From Cyrtodaria siliqua (Eukaryota > Mollusca > Bivalvia > Adapedonta > Hiatellidae), in NCBI GenBank assembly GCA_037043455.1, contig JAWPHD010000235.1, positions 434,001 to 498,000 of the forward strand: a stretch of DNA of 64,000 nt, given 5' to 3'. Below are positions 31,353 through 42,710 of this stretch, one piece after another (position 1 is the stretch's first letter; every line of letters begins with the position of its first letter). The position numbers and the translations under genes are program-made. A model generated the notes under the pieces. The model saw only the letters and a program-made list of their open reading frames with translations. It was not told where the DNA came from and did not search any database.

Positions 31353-32230
31353 TTTGACTTAAAATGACCCAATGATGACTTGACAAAGAGAAAAACATTC
31401 AGATCATTATATAAATACATTTGTGGAAAGAACAAAACAATTAAGCTATTAATCTTCAAATAAAAATTTGTTGGTGCTTTCTTTAATCCCATTGAAGTTC
31501 GGTTACTACACCATTTATGCTTAAATTGTATCCCTTTGAACCATTGTTAAACCAGGAAAGAAGGACATGAGTAAAACAAATTAATAATTGAGAACTTAAT
31601 TAATTTGTGAAAAACAGAATTCAGAATAAATGCACATGCACATTTCATAGTAATTGATTTGACACCTCCGTTAATTATATCGCTATTATAACGGGTTGAT
31701 CACAAGAAACAAAACAAAACAAAAGACACCCATTAATTATCGGATCGCTATTATAACGGGTGATCAAAGAAAGAAACAAGTTCAAACATAGAACAAACCT
31801 ATCTGGAAATTAATTGCACAACTTTTAAAACATACTGGTTTAACTAATAAATGAGCGGTCCCAAAAACACGACCACTATCATCTCGCGGTGTAAAATAAG
31901 GGCTTGTTTTTCACAAGTTACATATATGTAAATAAAACAGTCAGCAATCACTGCAATTAAGATATAAACAAATAAATCAGTACATGCCTATACACTGACA
32001 TTGGCCGCTTTTTACAGGATATCACGGCGAAAAAAAACCCAGCCATTATGCCGTTTTCTTTTTCAGATAGACTAGTAAACCTGCATAATCAAAACAAATC
32101 ATACGCTTAGTTCTGAACAAGTATATAATGCTACACATTAAAATAAGTAAAGCATTTTACATTAGACCAGGAGTAAGTATATTTACTCCCTGATTGGACA
32201 GACTATCATTTCATCTTTCCACGGCGCAAG
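31353..32230. other. Transposon interior between first exon and right TIR
   Basis: AT-rich, no gene. TAATTATATCGCTATTATAA and TAATTATCGGATCGCTATTA (about 31673 and 31735) are a short direct duplication. CAGGAGTAAGTATATTTACT followed by CCCTG (32168-32192) is a near-palindrome of the TIR tip word. Confidence 0.45.
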
Positions 32231-32558
32231 GATGGTCGTTTTCAAAGTATGATTTCACCCATTTGCCTACACAATTCGGCAAAATGATTTAGCGCACTCA
32301 ATAAAGAAATTATTTTACAACATAATCGTCGTATTATTTTTAAAATTTAAATTATATGTATCGACAGGGAGTATCGTTTACTGACGCATACAAACACGAT
32401 AATGCTTACTTGTGAAAAGCGCTGTGTCCGTGAAACGCGCTTGCGATCGATTTACCTGTACGATAAAATAGTAAATGGCGGCGTTCTAGCGCGACAACAT
32501 AAATCGATAAACTAGAGCGTTTATGAACCCGTTTCTTCTCCCTATGACGTACTCCCTG
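32231..32558 (-). repeat. Right terminal inverted repeat
   Basis: Inverse of the left TIR; ends GACGTACTCCCTG. The one difference seen is in the word GCTAAACCATTTTGCC (left) against GCTAAATCATTTTGCC (right, inverted). Confidence 0.9.
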
Positions 32559-32565
32559 CAAATAT

Positions 32566-33138
32566 ACAGCTGAAATTATTTCCGTGACATTTACGGGAAT
32601 TGACGCCGCTGTTCGGTGTCGGCACGAATATGTCCGGAACATTCCGTCAATTTCCGTTAGCGATAATCCGGGTTACGGTCTCACCTCAATTAATTTTCCC
32701 ATAGGGTTACTGTACAGCCTTTTCCAACATCTGAGCTTCAAAGCAGGCCGGCAGACATTGTTGTTGGTTTAATATCGTCGGTATAGCCAAGACCAGTAAT
32801 TTAAAACAATAAAATACATGTTAGCCAGGTTTTTTTTTTTCTCACCCATGTTTATGTGATCCCTATGGAAAATACACAATTCATACACTAGCCAGCTGAA
32901 TTTGTGGTGATCAGGTCAAACACTTATGACATTTGAATGAAACCTCATATCGACATGGGATTTTCTGTATCCTCTGTCTTCCACACTGCAGATCTATGCT
33001 AAAGCAAAGAAAAACCTATTTTTCAAATTAAAAATTGTCTGAAATTGAGGAAAAAATATTATTTTCTGCTTTCCTTTTGTCTCTGAGTCCGTGAGCTTTC
33101 AGGGGAGATAATAAAGGTGTGAGACCTTACCGCAATGT
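32566..33138. other. Non-coding stretch right of the transposon
   Basis: No gene recognised. Confidence 0.4.
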
Positions 33139-33314
33139 CGATTGTTGTAAATGTATTTCGAGCTGGCAATGAAAATAAAAACCTCGTGATGTTTTTACAC
33201 CTCTTTATATATTTTTCTTTTCATTTTGTTGTATTTTAATTATGCTCTATACATATTCACGACAATAGACTACTTGTTTACGACAACAGATTACTGCTTT
33301 TGTAATTGCATTAG
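33139..33314 (+). repeat. Stray copy of the transposon's subterminal segment
   Basis: Matches 29233-29408 in the same orientation, 580 bp outside the right TIR. Confidence 0.8.
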
Positions 33315-33899
33315 TAGTTTTTTTCAGGTCGTCGACCTATTGGATTCATATATTGATTTATTCATATTTGCTTGATTCTTTCATGTGATACCACAGGAGC
33401 TCGCTTGCACACGCGTCGCTATTCTCTAGGTTATAGCTAAACAGATATACAACGTACTTTACTTCAATAAAGAAAAATATAAGTTAATAATTTAGCTGTA
33501 CTAAATACAAAACCTTTCTGGTAATTATGTATTGTTTTGGAACAAAAATGAAACAAAAAAACAATTAATGAAAAACCTGCTTTATATGTTTACTTCATAC
33601 AAAAGCTTTATTGAGCGAGACTCCTCATCGGATATATAATTGAATAACACAATTTGATCATGCAATGTATGTCTAACAGTGATTTACAGTAAGTGATTTA
33701 CTATTGGGTATGCAAATTATTACTCTTGAACACGCAGAGCTGTAATATCCAACTTCCTGTAAGCAAATTGTGGTAAAAGCTCAAGACATTTTAAAGGGTC
33801 ATAATAGTTTTAAATAATTAGCGAACTGGGCTATAGTGAATAATTAGAGAATGGCATTACTTCCGTTTTCCTATGTGTCATTCCTCTCTCTCTCTCTAT

Positions 33900-33931
<32 letters not shown>

Positions 33932-34639
33932 TTGTTTCCCTCCCTCCCCCCTGGGAATGACACAGTTGAGTATTTTTTAATGAGCCGTTAAATATTATAT
34001 TGCCGATTTCCATAAACAATGTGTTGCTAGGCAATTCATGTACCGTTAAGTAGGCTTAATGCTTATTAGTATTAGACTGTATATATTTAGCACGAAATCT
34101 TCCATAGTTGATCTGTTAATGGCAAGGAATGCTAAATAACGGAGGAAAATACTAATAATATTCGTTGCAAGCATAGTTATTTGGAAATGTGGTAAGAAGG
34201 CTGGTAAGAAGGCTGGTAAGAATGTACATTTGATAATATAATCTCTTGATTGATTTCGTTTTTCGTTATTATGAAAATAAACATAATTATAGAGGATATT
34301 ACATGAGTGCCTGTTTAATAATTTTATTTAAATGACTAAGATAAAATTATATATATTGCGGCTGTGCCGAGCTTCGTATCAATTTTATCCAACGAGTTTA
34401 ATCTGTTCAATATTAAATAGGCACGACTGTGGGCTTCTATTTATCACGTAACTCAAAAAAGACTCATAAACATTTTCCCCTTTAGTGTAGCTGCTTATAG
34501 GTTGCAGAAAACTAAATACTTTTGTTGTATGTCCTGTCAGCTAATATCTAAAGAGCTAGTCGCCAGATTTTTATGAAATTACATTACTTAATAGATAATT
34601 CTATCATAAAACCTTGGAAAAAACGAAAAGTACGCATTC
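33315..34639. other. Non-coding stretch with a (CT)n microsatellite
   Basis: (CT)n with a short TATA interruption at about 33882-33931. No gene recognised. Confidence 0.5.
34526..34570 (+). repeat. Direct-repeat word shared with 36.23 kb
   Basis: TCCTGTCAGCTAATATCTAA followed by AGAGCTAG recurs at about 36237-36265 (TCCTGTCAGCTAAAATCTAA then AGAGCTAG). Confidence 0.6.
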
Positions 34640-34644
34640 CAAGC

Positions 34645-34850
34645 TCAAATTCCGGTCTAGTGGTAGAGCGTTGGACCCATGATCCAAACGTCGTGGGTTC
34701 GATTCCCGTCATTGCCATATGCGTTGTGTCCCTGAGCAAGACACTTTATCTGCATTGCTTAGTACTGGTTTTACCCAGGAAGACACCGAGAGTGATTCAA
34801 ATAAGTTCATAGAGCTTTCGTTACAATCGATGTAAAATAAATAAGTTTAA
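34645..34850 (+). mobile_element. tRNA-derived SINE
   Basis: TCTAGTGGTAGAGCG (34655-34669) is an A-box/D-arm, TTGGACCCATGATCCAA (34670-34687) a perfect 5-bp anticodon arm with CAT in the anticodon position, and GTGGGTTCGATTCCCGT (34692-34709) a B-box/T-arm. The acceptor halves do not pair, so it is not a tRNA gene. Downstream TGTCCCTGAGCAAGACACTT resembles a conserved SINE core block, followed by an AT-rich tail. Position 33 is C rather than T. Confidence 0.7.
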
Positions 34851-35290
34851 ACTAAATTCTGACAAATGTCTCTGTTTACAAACAGTATGAAATATTGAAT
34901 ATTGACAAGTATTTTCACTGGAATTTAAATTGTGAAAAATATTAAAAATATTATTTTTATTCAATTCAGTGATCCTTGCTGATGTGGATTATTGTACGGG
35001 TACACATGTCCACAGGAACTGGTCACTTTTAATTTTTGCCTTCTATTATTATAATTGTCTATAAAGGACATGAATGGGAAATTTTGGAAAATGCTGGTGT
35101 TCTTTTTCAGACGTCAAGCAGACGTTCGAAACAATCTCAATTACATGCAAACTATATACTAACATGTGCAGAAATGAATTTCCTATCCAACAAAAATAGC
35201 CGATTTGACACCGATACCTTTCTTCCTACTATCCCTTGTAAATTCGCTGAATAGTATTATGCGGTTATATAAATTGACGAGACAATTATG
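34851..35290. other. Non-coding stretch
   Basis: AT-rich, no gene recognised. Confidence 0.4.
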
Positions 35291-35897
35291 CGGTGTCCGG
35301 TTGGGGCCAGATACAATGTCGCAGTGTCGTGGGCGACAATGCGACGCCCGACAACGCGACATCGCGATACGACAATGCGACATTACGATACGACAACTCG
35401 ACATTGCGATACGACATCGCGACATTGCGATACGACATCGCGACAATTATGTCGTGATGTCGTATCGCAATGTCGTGATGTCGTATCGCGATGTCGCGTT
35501 GTCGGGCGCTGCATTGTCGCGCACGACAACGCGACATTCTTACAATTGTCGTAATGTCGCCAACGACAACGCGACATTCTTTCAATTGTCGTAATGTCAC
35601 GATGTCGCGATGTCGTTGGCGACATTACGACAATTGAAAGAATGTCACATTGTCGTGGGCGACAATACGACATAATGTCGCGTTGTCGTGCGCGACAATG
35701 CGACGCCCGACAATGCGACATCGCGACATTGCGATACGACATCACGACATAATTGCCACGATGTCGTATCGCAATGTCGCGATGTCGTATCGCATTGTCG
35801 AGTTGTCGTATCGCAATGTCGCACTGTCGTATCGCGATGTCGCGTTGTCGGGCATCGCATTGTCGCCCAACTTGTATCTGGCCCCAACCGAACACCG
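35291..35897. mobile_element. 607-bp foldback element built of three palindromes of GTCG words
   Basis: Ends CGGTGTCCGGTTGGGGCCAG (left) and CTGGCCCCAACCGAACACCG (right) are inverted repeats of about 27 bp (one mismatch in the first ten). The whole interior consists of CGACATTGCGATA / TATCGCAATGTCG words. Their orientation flips near 35448, 35610 and 35757, each flip being the centre of a long imperfect palindrome. The words keep many frames open on both strands (RHRDIAIRHRD-type repeats), which are not taken as genes. No convincing target duplication, though ACAATT lies near both ends. Confidence 0.85.
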
Positions 35898-36724
35898 TAC
35901 AATTCCGATGTACTGCGAGCTATCGTGAAAATTCGACCAATCCCGTCATTCTTCGGGATCCCGCCTCGTTCGTTACGTTTAAAACCTTGACATTCTGGTA
36001 GCCGGAAGACAACGGCACAGAAAATAATGTGCTGTTGCTAAACTGTTGCTACATAAACAATATGGCCGTTAGCCATATACGTGTTGCTGAATGATTTGTG
36101 TTGCAGGTTTGTTATTTTGAATACACATGAAGGTTTTATCACTGCTTTCATGTAAATAAACTATAGATGGAGCAATCGGCTATTTTTGACATTGCAAAAT
36201 GTTGAAGAAAATTTTGATTTAGATACGTTCGTATATCCTGTCAGCTAAAATCTAAAGAGCTAGCACTTACCTGTAAATGAATCGTTAGCAAATATACAGT
36301 TCACAGTCGTTTGGGAGTACCATTTAGACTCGTGAGTAAATACAAGCGGTAATGCTTCTGGATAGCCCATGCTGTCTGTCGCCGCCATGTGGCAAATATT
36401 TCTCTAGTGGTTCTTATTTTGTTCTGAATTAAAGAGAATAAGCTACATGTAGTGTGCATGTGTGCATGGTATATTTAACAAGTGGTAGCCTCTATGAAAG
36501 CGGCCGGATGTTTGGCCAGCGCCATCAATATTGAGCAGAATCGGATTTTTCTGAAAATGATGTTTGAGAAACAGAAAATTAATGGATTTATTGCAAATGT
36601 GAAAGTAAACATTGCTAGAAGTTGTGTCAAGTGGAAACAGCTCCGCGAACCATGAATACCTTACAGAACCACTAGCTGTTTAGTAGCCACAAGTAATTTA
36701 ATACCCTATATAACAAGAGATGTC
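35898..36724. other. Non-coding stretch
   Basis: No gene recognised. CTATTTTTGACA (36180) resembles the inverse of a word at 35197. Confidence 0.4.
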
Positions 36725-37725
36725 GGACTTAAACATGATATTTTAAGTCCAAAAAGAGCCATAATTTGTCTAAAATGAAATTTAGAGTGACGGAACATGT
36801 GTCTGTGCATCCTTGGTGATACTGAAGTCACATGTCAAGTTTCGTAGAAGTATGGCCAGTGAGTAATGAAATATATGGACTTTCCAACAGACTGTAACCA
36901 AAAAATTCTAATTTAAAAAAGGTGATATAATTCTACTCAAATAAAAAAACGTAGTTATGGAGCATGTTCTGTAAGTGTCCTTGATGATATTGATGCCATT
37001 TGTGAAGCTTCCTTGAAGTATCATAGATGTAAGTCTAGTGAGTATTGAAATAATGGACTTGCCAAAAACAAAACGATCAGATAGTCTAAGTTGAGAAGAG
37101 GCTAAAATACAATACGGAGTTACGGAACATCGAACTCTGAGACTGAAGATACGTGTCACGCTTTACTCAAGTTTATTGATATATAACTTGCAGCTATTAA
37201 AATACTTCGTCTTTAACCACAATTTCTAAATCTAAATTTCCAAATTGCTATACAGAGTTATGGAACATGCGTCTTAGTACACGTGTCCTTGGCGGTACTG
37301 AAGTCATATTTCAAGCTTTCCTGAAGTTTAATTACTACATGACTTGCAGCTTTTGAAGTACATGGACTTACCAAAAATCTTTAACCAGCAATTCTAAGTC
37401 GGAAAATGGTCATACTTTTGCTAAAATGCAATACTCTACACTACTAAGGCCTATAGCGAAGAGTATCAAAGCGTAATTAGGATATGATTTTAATGAGATT
37501 GTACATAATTATTCAAAGCTTTACTGAAGTTGTATTGGTATATGAAAAGCAGCTTTTTAAATACATAGACTTGTCAAAAAAAAAATCTAAGTCGAAAAGG
37601 GGCCATAATTTTGCTAAAACTCAATACAGAGTTATGGAACATGTGTCTACCCGTACTCCTGATGCTACCGGTACGGAAGACATGTTCCAAGTTGCATTGA
37701 TGTATTACCAGTGGTAACTAAACTA
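36725..37725. repeat. Tandem mollusc-type repeat, about five diverged 170-220-bp units
   Basis: Each unit holds a form of AAGTC-AAAA-GGCCATAATTT, TGCTAAAATGCAATAC, AGAGTTATGGAACATGTGTC, a TCCTTGGTGATACTGAAGTC block and CAAGTTTCCTGAAGTAT, ending near TGGACTTACCAAAAA. This GGCCATAAT...AGTTATGGAACATG repeat is one I associate with bivalve genomes. No coding potential. Confidence 0.75.
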
Positions 37726-38755
37726 ATACACGTTAACCTTAAAGCCAACGCCGAAGCCGGGAGGAGTACAATAATACTGACTATAATATCAGTTATAGTC
37801 AACGGTTATTGGAGGACACAAAATTAGCGTTTTGAACTTAGGGAGTAAATTTCACGGTGCAGTGTTCGTAGATCTACACCGTCATCTTGGATTCACATCG
37901 AGGTACTGTGCTTTAGCTTATGTTAACAATTTAAATTCATTGAAATCATACTCGCATGATTTATCAATTCTTTTCGTCATATTCCTGTTGCTCATGATTT
38001 TATCTTCGATTAGGTTGTATTCGTTTTATTTTAATCATACAGTATATACGTTGTTGGTCGATGTAAATATAGTCTCCTATTTCACCTTACTAGGTCGGCC
38101 ATTTTGATTGAACAATTTTTATTTCAATTAACGTAAGCTTTATTTCGTCTCTTTATTTGTTTCTATTATGTGCGATTCCCTTGCTAATTGATATAACTAT
38201 AAATAAATAACAACGTTCTCGTAGATTATTTAATTAATATTCCCGAAATGTGGGGTTTCCCACGCGATTAGTTTTGCCCTAAATATGCTGCGTGGTTTAT
38301 GAATGACGTCATGCCAGGGAGTAGGTAAACGTTGATTAATATTACTCTCATATTGCGTGGTTTATGTGTGGCGTCGACTTTGACGAATTTAAATAGAGTC
38401 TAAACGTTGATAACTTCGTTTTTTTTTATTTGTTTGTTTTTTAAAGCGTTCGTTTTAAGCGAGGTTTTGGGCGAAACACAGACATATTAATAAATAATTT
38501 GTTATTAGGTCTGTGGGCGAAACTACTCCACCTGCGACCCTCAATTCCAAAGTGGAATGTCCCTTTACTTCACTGCAGAGCCTGTCGCAGGTTTAAAGTG
38601 TAATAATACAACTATTATCTACCAGCAACATTTTGTGTACTGGCTACAGCCTATACAGCATTTATTTTCAAGTTAACTGGGTCAGTAGTTGATAGAACAA
38701 TAAGTGGTATTTGAGTGTGTTTCAAGAATAATGCGGTTTGGTACATTCCACTAGC
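37726..38755. other. Non-coding stretch
   Basis: No gene recognised. GGTGCAGTGTTCGTAGATCTACACC at 37856-37880 is a small imperfect palindrome; a 91-codon hydrophobic frame (37832-38107) is judged a chance frame. Confidence 0.35.
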
Positions 38756-39150
38756 GGATACCGGTGGTGGGCACCTGGTGCGCGCCCCCTAAAAAATCCG
38801 GATCATACATGTATGTCCATGTTACTGTAGATCAAATATCAAAGGATGTATGTCCATGTTACTGTAGATAAAATATCAAACAATTACGATGCACGCCCTC
38901 AATGGCTAATGAGTGGTTTAATTAACACACTGTTAAATCCTTTTGTTTGAGAACGCCCCTTTTTTATTCATACATGTATGTCCATGTTACTGCCGATAAA
39001 ATATCAAGCAATTTCGGTGCACGCCCTCAGTAAAAAATAAATAATAAAAAATAAATGTTCTCTCTCGCTTCGCTCGCTCAACGCATAATGGCTAATGAGT
39101 TATTTAATTAACACATTGTTAAATCCTTTTGTTTGAAAACGGACTGTTTT
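38756..39150. repeat. Interspersed repeat in three partial copies
   Basis: ATACATGTATGTCCATGTTA followed by CTGTAGATCAAATATCAA occurs at about 38808, 38848 and 38971, and TGGCTAATGAGTGGTTTAAT followed by TAACACACTGTTAAATCC at about 38901 and 39089, in the same order, showing tandem duplication of a non-coding repeat. Confidence 0.65.
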
Positions 39151-39354
39151 ACCCTAGCAATGCACTATCGCATCCGTTTTTTAAGACGTACCCGAAAATT
39201 TACCAAAATCTTACGCCACTAAGCTGAAATCCTGGATTCGCCCCTGCATTCTAACTGAAAATGTTTACGGCATAGCTTAATAAATAAATATTTTTATAAT
39301 GATAGTGGGCTAATAACAATGATGAATTTATACATATATATAATAATAATCGTA

Positions 39355-39470
39355 ATAATTATAAATATATAAAAAAAAAAAAATTAAAAAAAATTTAAAA
39401 AAAAAATAAATTAAAAAAAAAAAATAAAAAAAATAAAAAAAATAAAAAAAATAAATAAATAAACAAAAAT
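39355..39470. repeat. A-rich low-complexity tract
   Basis: Runs of A interrupted by single or paired T. A second pure A run of about 30 bases lies at about 39896-39925. Confidence 0.85.
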
Positions 39471-39528
39471 TATTCCAGTAAGTTGGTATTAATATTTCGA
39501 ATAGGATTTTATTTTCTCAGTTTATACA

Positions 39529-39834
39529 ATGTACGTTGATTTTGTTTTCATATTCACACTGGATAATGCGTCGTGGAAAGCGAGCAAGTTCGATGGTGCG
39601 AGCCAGCTCTGCCGGGAAAAGTCAGCGGTTGCATGTACTGTCTCCCGGTGTAAAGACATATCGTTCAGCAAGTCAGTTATGTCACAGATCGTTGGGTGGC
39701 TCGTTCGATTGCAGAAGAGGCCGAACAGGCAGTACAAAGATGTTAGGCAGCTAGAGGAACAGATGTTACAGATGCCTACGGAAACAGGACTCGGTTTTAT
39801 ACACTTTATTATGGGTTTAGAGTCAGTGGGTTAG
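39529..39834 (+). pseudogene. Unrecognised coding-like stretch between two A-rich tracts
   Basis: Two overlapping frames are open: 39529-39834 (101 codons) and 39536-39754 (72 codons, basic, GKRASSMVRASSAGKSQRL). The stretch is GC-richer than its flanks and is bounded by A-rich tracts, which fits a retroposed or transposon-derived fragment. No domain recognised; it could be the start of the element whose hydrolase end is at 42.3-42.6 kb, but that is speculation. Confidence 0.25.
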
Positions 39835-39889
39835 TCAGTTGGGACATATATAATACTAATAATATCATAAAAATAAAAAATTAAAAAAA

Positions 39890-39925
<36 letters not shown>

Positions 39926-39928
<3 letters not shown>

Positions 39929-42290
39929 GCTAGATATGTGTTGTTGTTTTTTTATGGTATAATTTTTTACACCACTTCCTGCTGTTGTATAATGCAAACC
40001 TCTCCAAATATCATATTTTACACCAGGAGTCTGCAAATGCAAACTGCATTTTCATTGGAGATGTGGGTAAGTGATGTATGGCTGTAGATTGTTTCACACC
40101 TTTCCTTTTTGTTACACATTGTTACTGCAAACAGTTCACACTAGAAAGTTTAAAAACTAGGAAGTTTAAAATGGTCTCCAAGTATTCATTATCCTGTTTG
40201 TAATCAGCGTTGTTTAAGATTCTGCTGCTATTATTTAACTCCAAGGCTGTTCGTGTAATTGTGTTTTATGATGCTAACCATGTAATTGGAGTGTTTAGGT
40301 AATATGTTTTCTTACTGCTGATAAGTACGTCTCACCAGTTGTTCATTTCACCTAATTTTACCTTGCTGCTGTTGGCTGTAAGTTGTTGGTCTGCCAATGG
40401 AGGCAATGAATATTCATGACCCAGAGCGGTAGATGACGTCATACCTCCCGAGCGTGCGTCTAAGATGGTGCGGAAGTATTGTGTCGGATATGGCATTATT
40501 TTAATTTGAATTAATACTGTTTAACAGTTAAAAATTATTCATGCCTCAATTGTACTTGCCGTTCTTCTAAATTAACTGTTTATAAAACATTCCATGCTTA
40601 TCGTCTAGCGATCAACTTGACATTTATTCAGTTTGCGTACAATAATAATTTCATTACAGTGGCTGTTGTTTTATACTGACGCTGTTGCTGATGCTGCCTA
40701 ATCTTAATTGGATCTCTATCACATCTTTCAAGGCTTATTTTGTTTCAATCTTTAGGACATTTTGCCTTATTTTTCAGTTCGTGTAACCATCAAGTTGACT
40801 TAACACCAGTCAAAATTTTCTATGTCGGTATCAGATGCAATGTGTGGAACAGGTCACATAGTCCTCCAGTGTTGGTATTGTATGTAAAGTTCCACCTTTT
40901 ACTTGTTACTCATAGCAGCTTTGTGAATTTTGAAACTTTGTCGTGTAGAGTTTGGAAATATATCCCTACAATGTTTAATTCATTCATATTTAATGCATCG
41001 ACAGTGCCTTATCAGTGCTTCATCAGTGGTGGACATATTCAAGACATGGCAAATGGTTGCATACTTATCATAATGCCTCATTTTAAGGCTATTCCATTTG
41101 ATCATTGGTTTATTGTTGGGTCAATCCATTGGATCGATGAGGTTTCAAATATCCTGTACCAGGTTGATTTTTTATTTATCCTGCACTAGGTATTTTTGCC
41201 AGGGGTTCATTGAAATTTAGTTATCTGTCTTTTCGGCTTGTCCCTAGTCAATACACCGCACTTTAAACCAGTTATGTGCATGGTCACTAAATTATAAAAC
41301 CACTTCTGTGCTGTGTCTATTCAAAATAACAACTTCTCTGCAGGGTTCCACAATGCAGTTTGTGCGTGTGTGTGTGTGTAGCTCTGGGGTTTTTAGTCAA
41401 TAGTCATAGTCAAAGTTATATAAACAACATGGCGTCCAAAAGGTATATGCCCAATAGATCCTGGGCAGGTTGCAAATTGTACTATAATAACACATTTCCT
41501 CCAAGTCACCAACTTCATCTTAGGTTGTCATACAAGAAGATGATAAATGAGACAAATGTCATTCCAATTGTCAGCATCACGATGACATCTTTATGTATTA
41601 GTTACAGGGAGTTTACACAGTTGTGTGGCTAACCTTTTTAATGCGGGCTAGTTTACTTGAAAAGGATACATGTTCTTCGTGTATTGTTGTCGGAGTGTTA
41701 GATGGTTTAGCCTTTAGATAGTTGTAGTTCATGTACCGATTGATTGACTTACTGTTCATCAATTACTTCGGCGCTTGATGATGATGATTGTTTACACAAG
41801 TCTAAAATCGATCGTAGGTCAAAGGTAAAAATGCAGTTAAAGTCATGTTTACAATAGCAATAAACTTGATTATCCAGGAGACAAAAGTTAATACACTTAA
41901 GAAAATGTGCATATTGTACACAAACAAATGTATATCAGTTGTTTGCTGTCTGAAATGAAAATAACCATGGCACGCGAAACAGTAGGAAAGATACATGCTT
42001 TATCAGAAATCATTCAGAGTTCTAAGCCTGCAACTGAGTATCATGTATATGTTACACTTCATATTATTTAACCGCTTAAGATCGATATTCCTGATGCTAA
42101 TTTAGGCACGTTTAACAGTCAGTTTGTTTTTCGAGACACACATTACAGTTAAATCATCCTCCAACCTTTACATACTTGATAATTTACTGACATTTATTTA
42201 TTTTGCCAAGGTCTGTTGCATCAACTCATGTGGTCGTGGAGAAATGATTGAGGGAAATACCCATTAACGGTTTTTAGATGTGGTCGTTGT
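39926..42290. other. Stretch without recognised genes
   Basis: A 149-codon plus-strand frame (40740-41189) and a 90-codon frame (41360-41632) are open but show no recognisable domain. AT-rich with some short simple repeats ((TG)n near 41360). Confidence 0.35.
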
Positions 42291-42617
42291 TTGTTCTTAA
42301 ATACTTCCTCGGCTTTCATGGCGTTATCTATCAATCATTTAGCAAGGACAAGGGCCAGAAAGCGGTTAAACAGTTACGCTGCTAAGGCGATAATAGATAT
42401 TGGGGGCCTTTATTTTCTACACCCAGACATTCAGGCTGATGATACCTGTCTTGAACAGGATGGTGTTCATAATTAACTGTGGGGAACACTTTGTTTCTTA
42501 AACCAGTTAGCATACCCAAACGTTCCGGCTGATGATACCTTTCTTGAACAGGATGGTGTTCATTTATTAAATGTGGGGAACAACTTGTTTCTTAACCAGT
42601 TAGCGGCTGGATTTTAA
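42291..42617 (+). pseudogene. SGNH-hydrolase C-terminal remnant with tandem duplication
   Basis: One frame encodes HPDIQADDTCLEQDGVHN then a stop; 93 bases (31 codons) later the same frame encodes NVPADDTFLEQDGVHLLNVG and ends NNLFLNQLAAGF at TAA 42615-42617. D-G-V-H is the catalytic Asp-x-x-His motif at the end of SGNH/GDSL hydrolases, and this form, DGVHL...GN..FL, is familiar from hydrolase domains carried by tyrosine-recombinase-type retroelements in animals. The catalytic Ser block is not found upstream. The upstream part (ARKRLNSYAAKAIIDIGGLY) fits the same domain. Confidence 0.6.
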
Positions 42618-42710
42618 TGTTTCATTTAAAGTAGGCAGTGATGAGAAAATAGATATTTCTTTGGCACCGTTTCTGTTTTGGGCGTGGCATTCGGATATTT
42701 TGTTTTTGAT

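Larger units (their letters stand above)
28899..32565 (-). mobile_element. 3.65-kb DNA transposon with 328-bp TIRs and 7-bp target duplication
   Basis: The left terminal repeat (28906-29233) and right terminal repeat (32231-32558) are both 328 bp and, by eye, inverted copies with only about one mismatch; they begin CAGGGAGTACGTCATAGGG. CAAATAT flanks both ends (28899-28905, 32559-32565). Inside, on the minus strand, are a C2H2 zinc-finger exon and a PHD-like exon. Long TIRs and zinc-finger N-termini suit MULE-like elements, but no catalytic domain is visible, so the superfamily is open. The copy is probably non-autonomous or internally deleted yet recent, given the TIR identity. Confidence 0.85.

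Noticed and set aside
35183..36001. Many overlapping Arg/Asp/His/Cys-rich frames
   Set aside because: They are six-frame readings of the GTCG-word foldback element, with no unique domain.
40740..41189. 149-codon plus-strand frame
   Set aside because: No domain, no splice or repeat context; composition like its surroundings, so a chance frame cannot be excluded.
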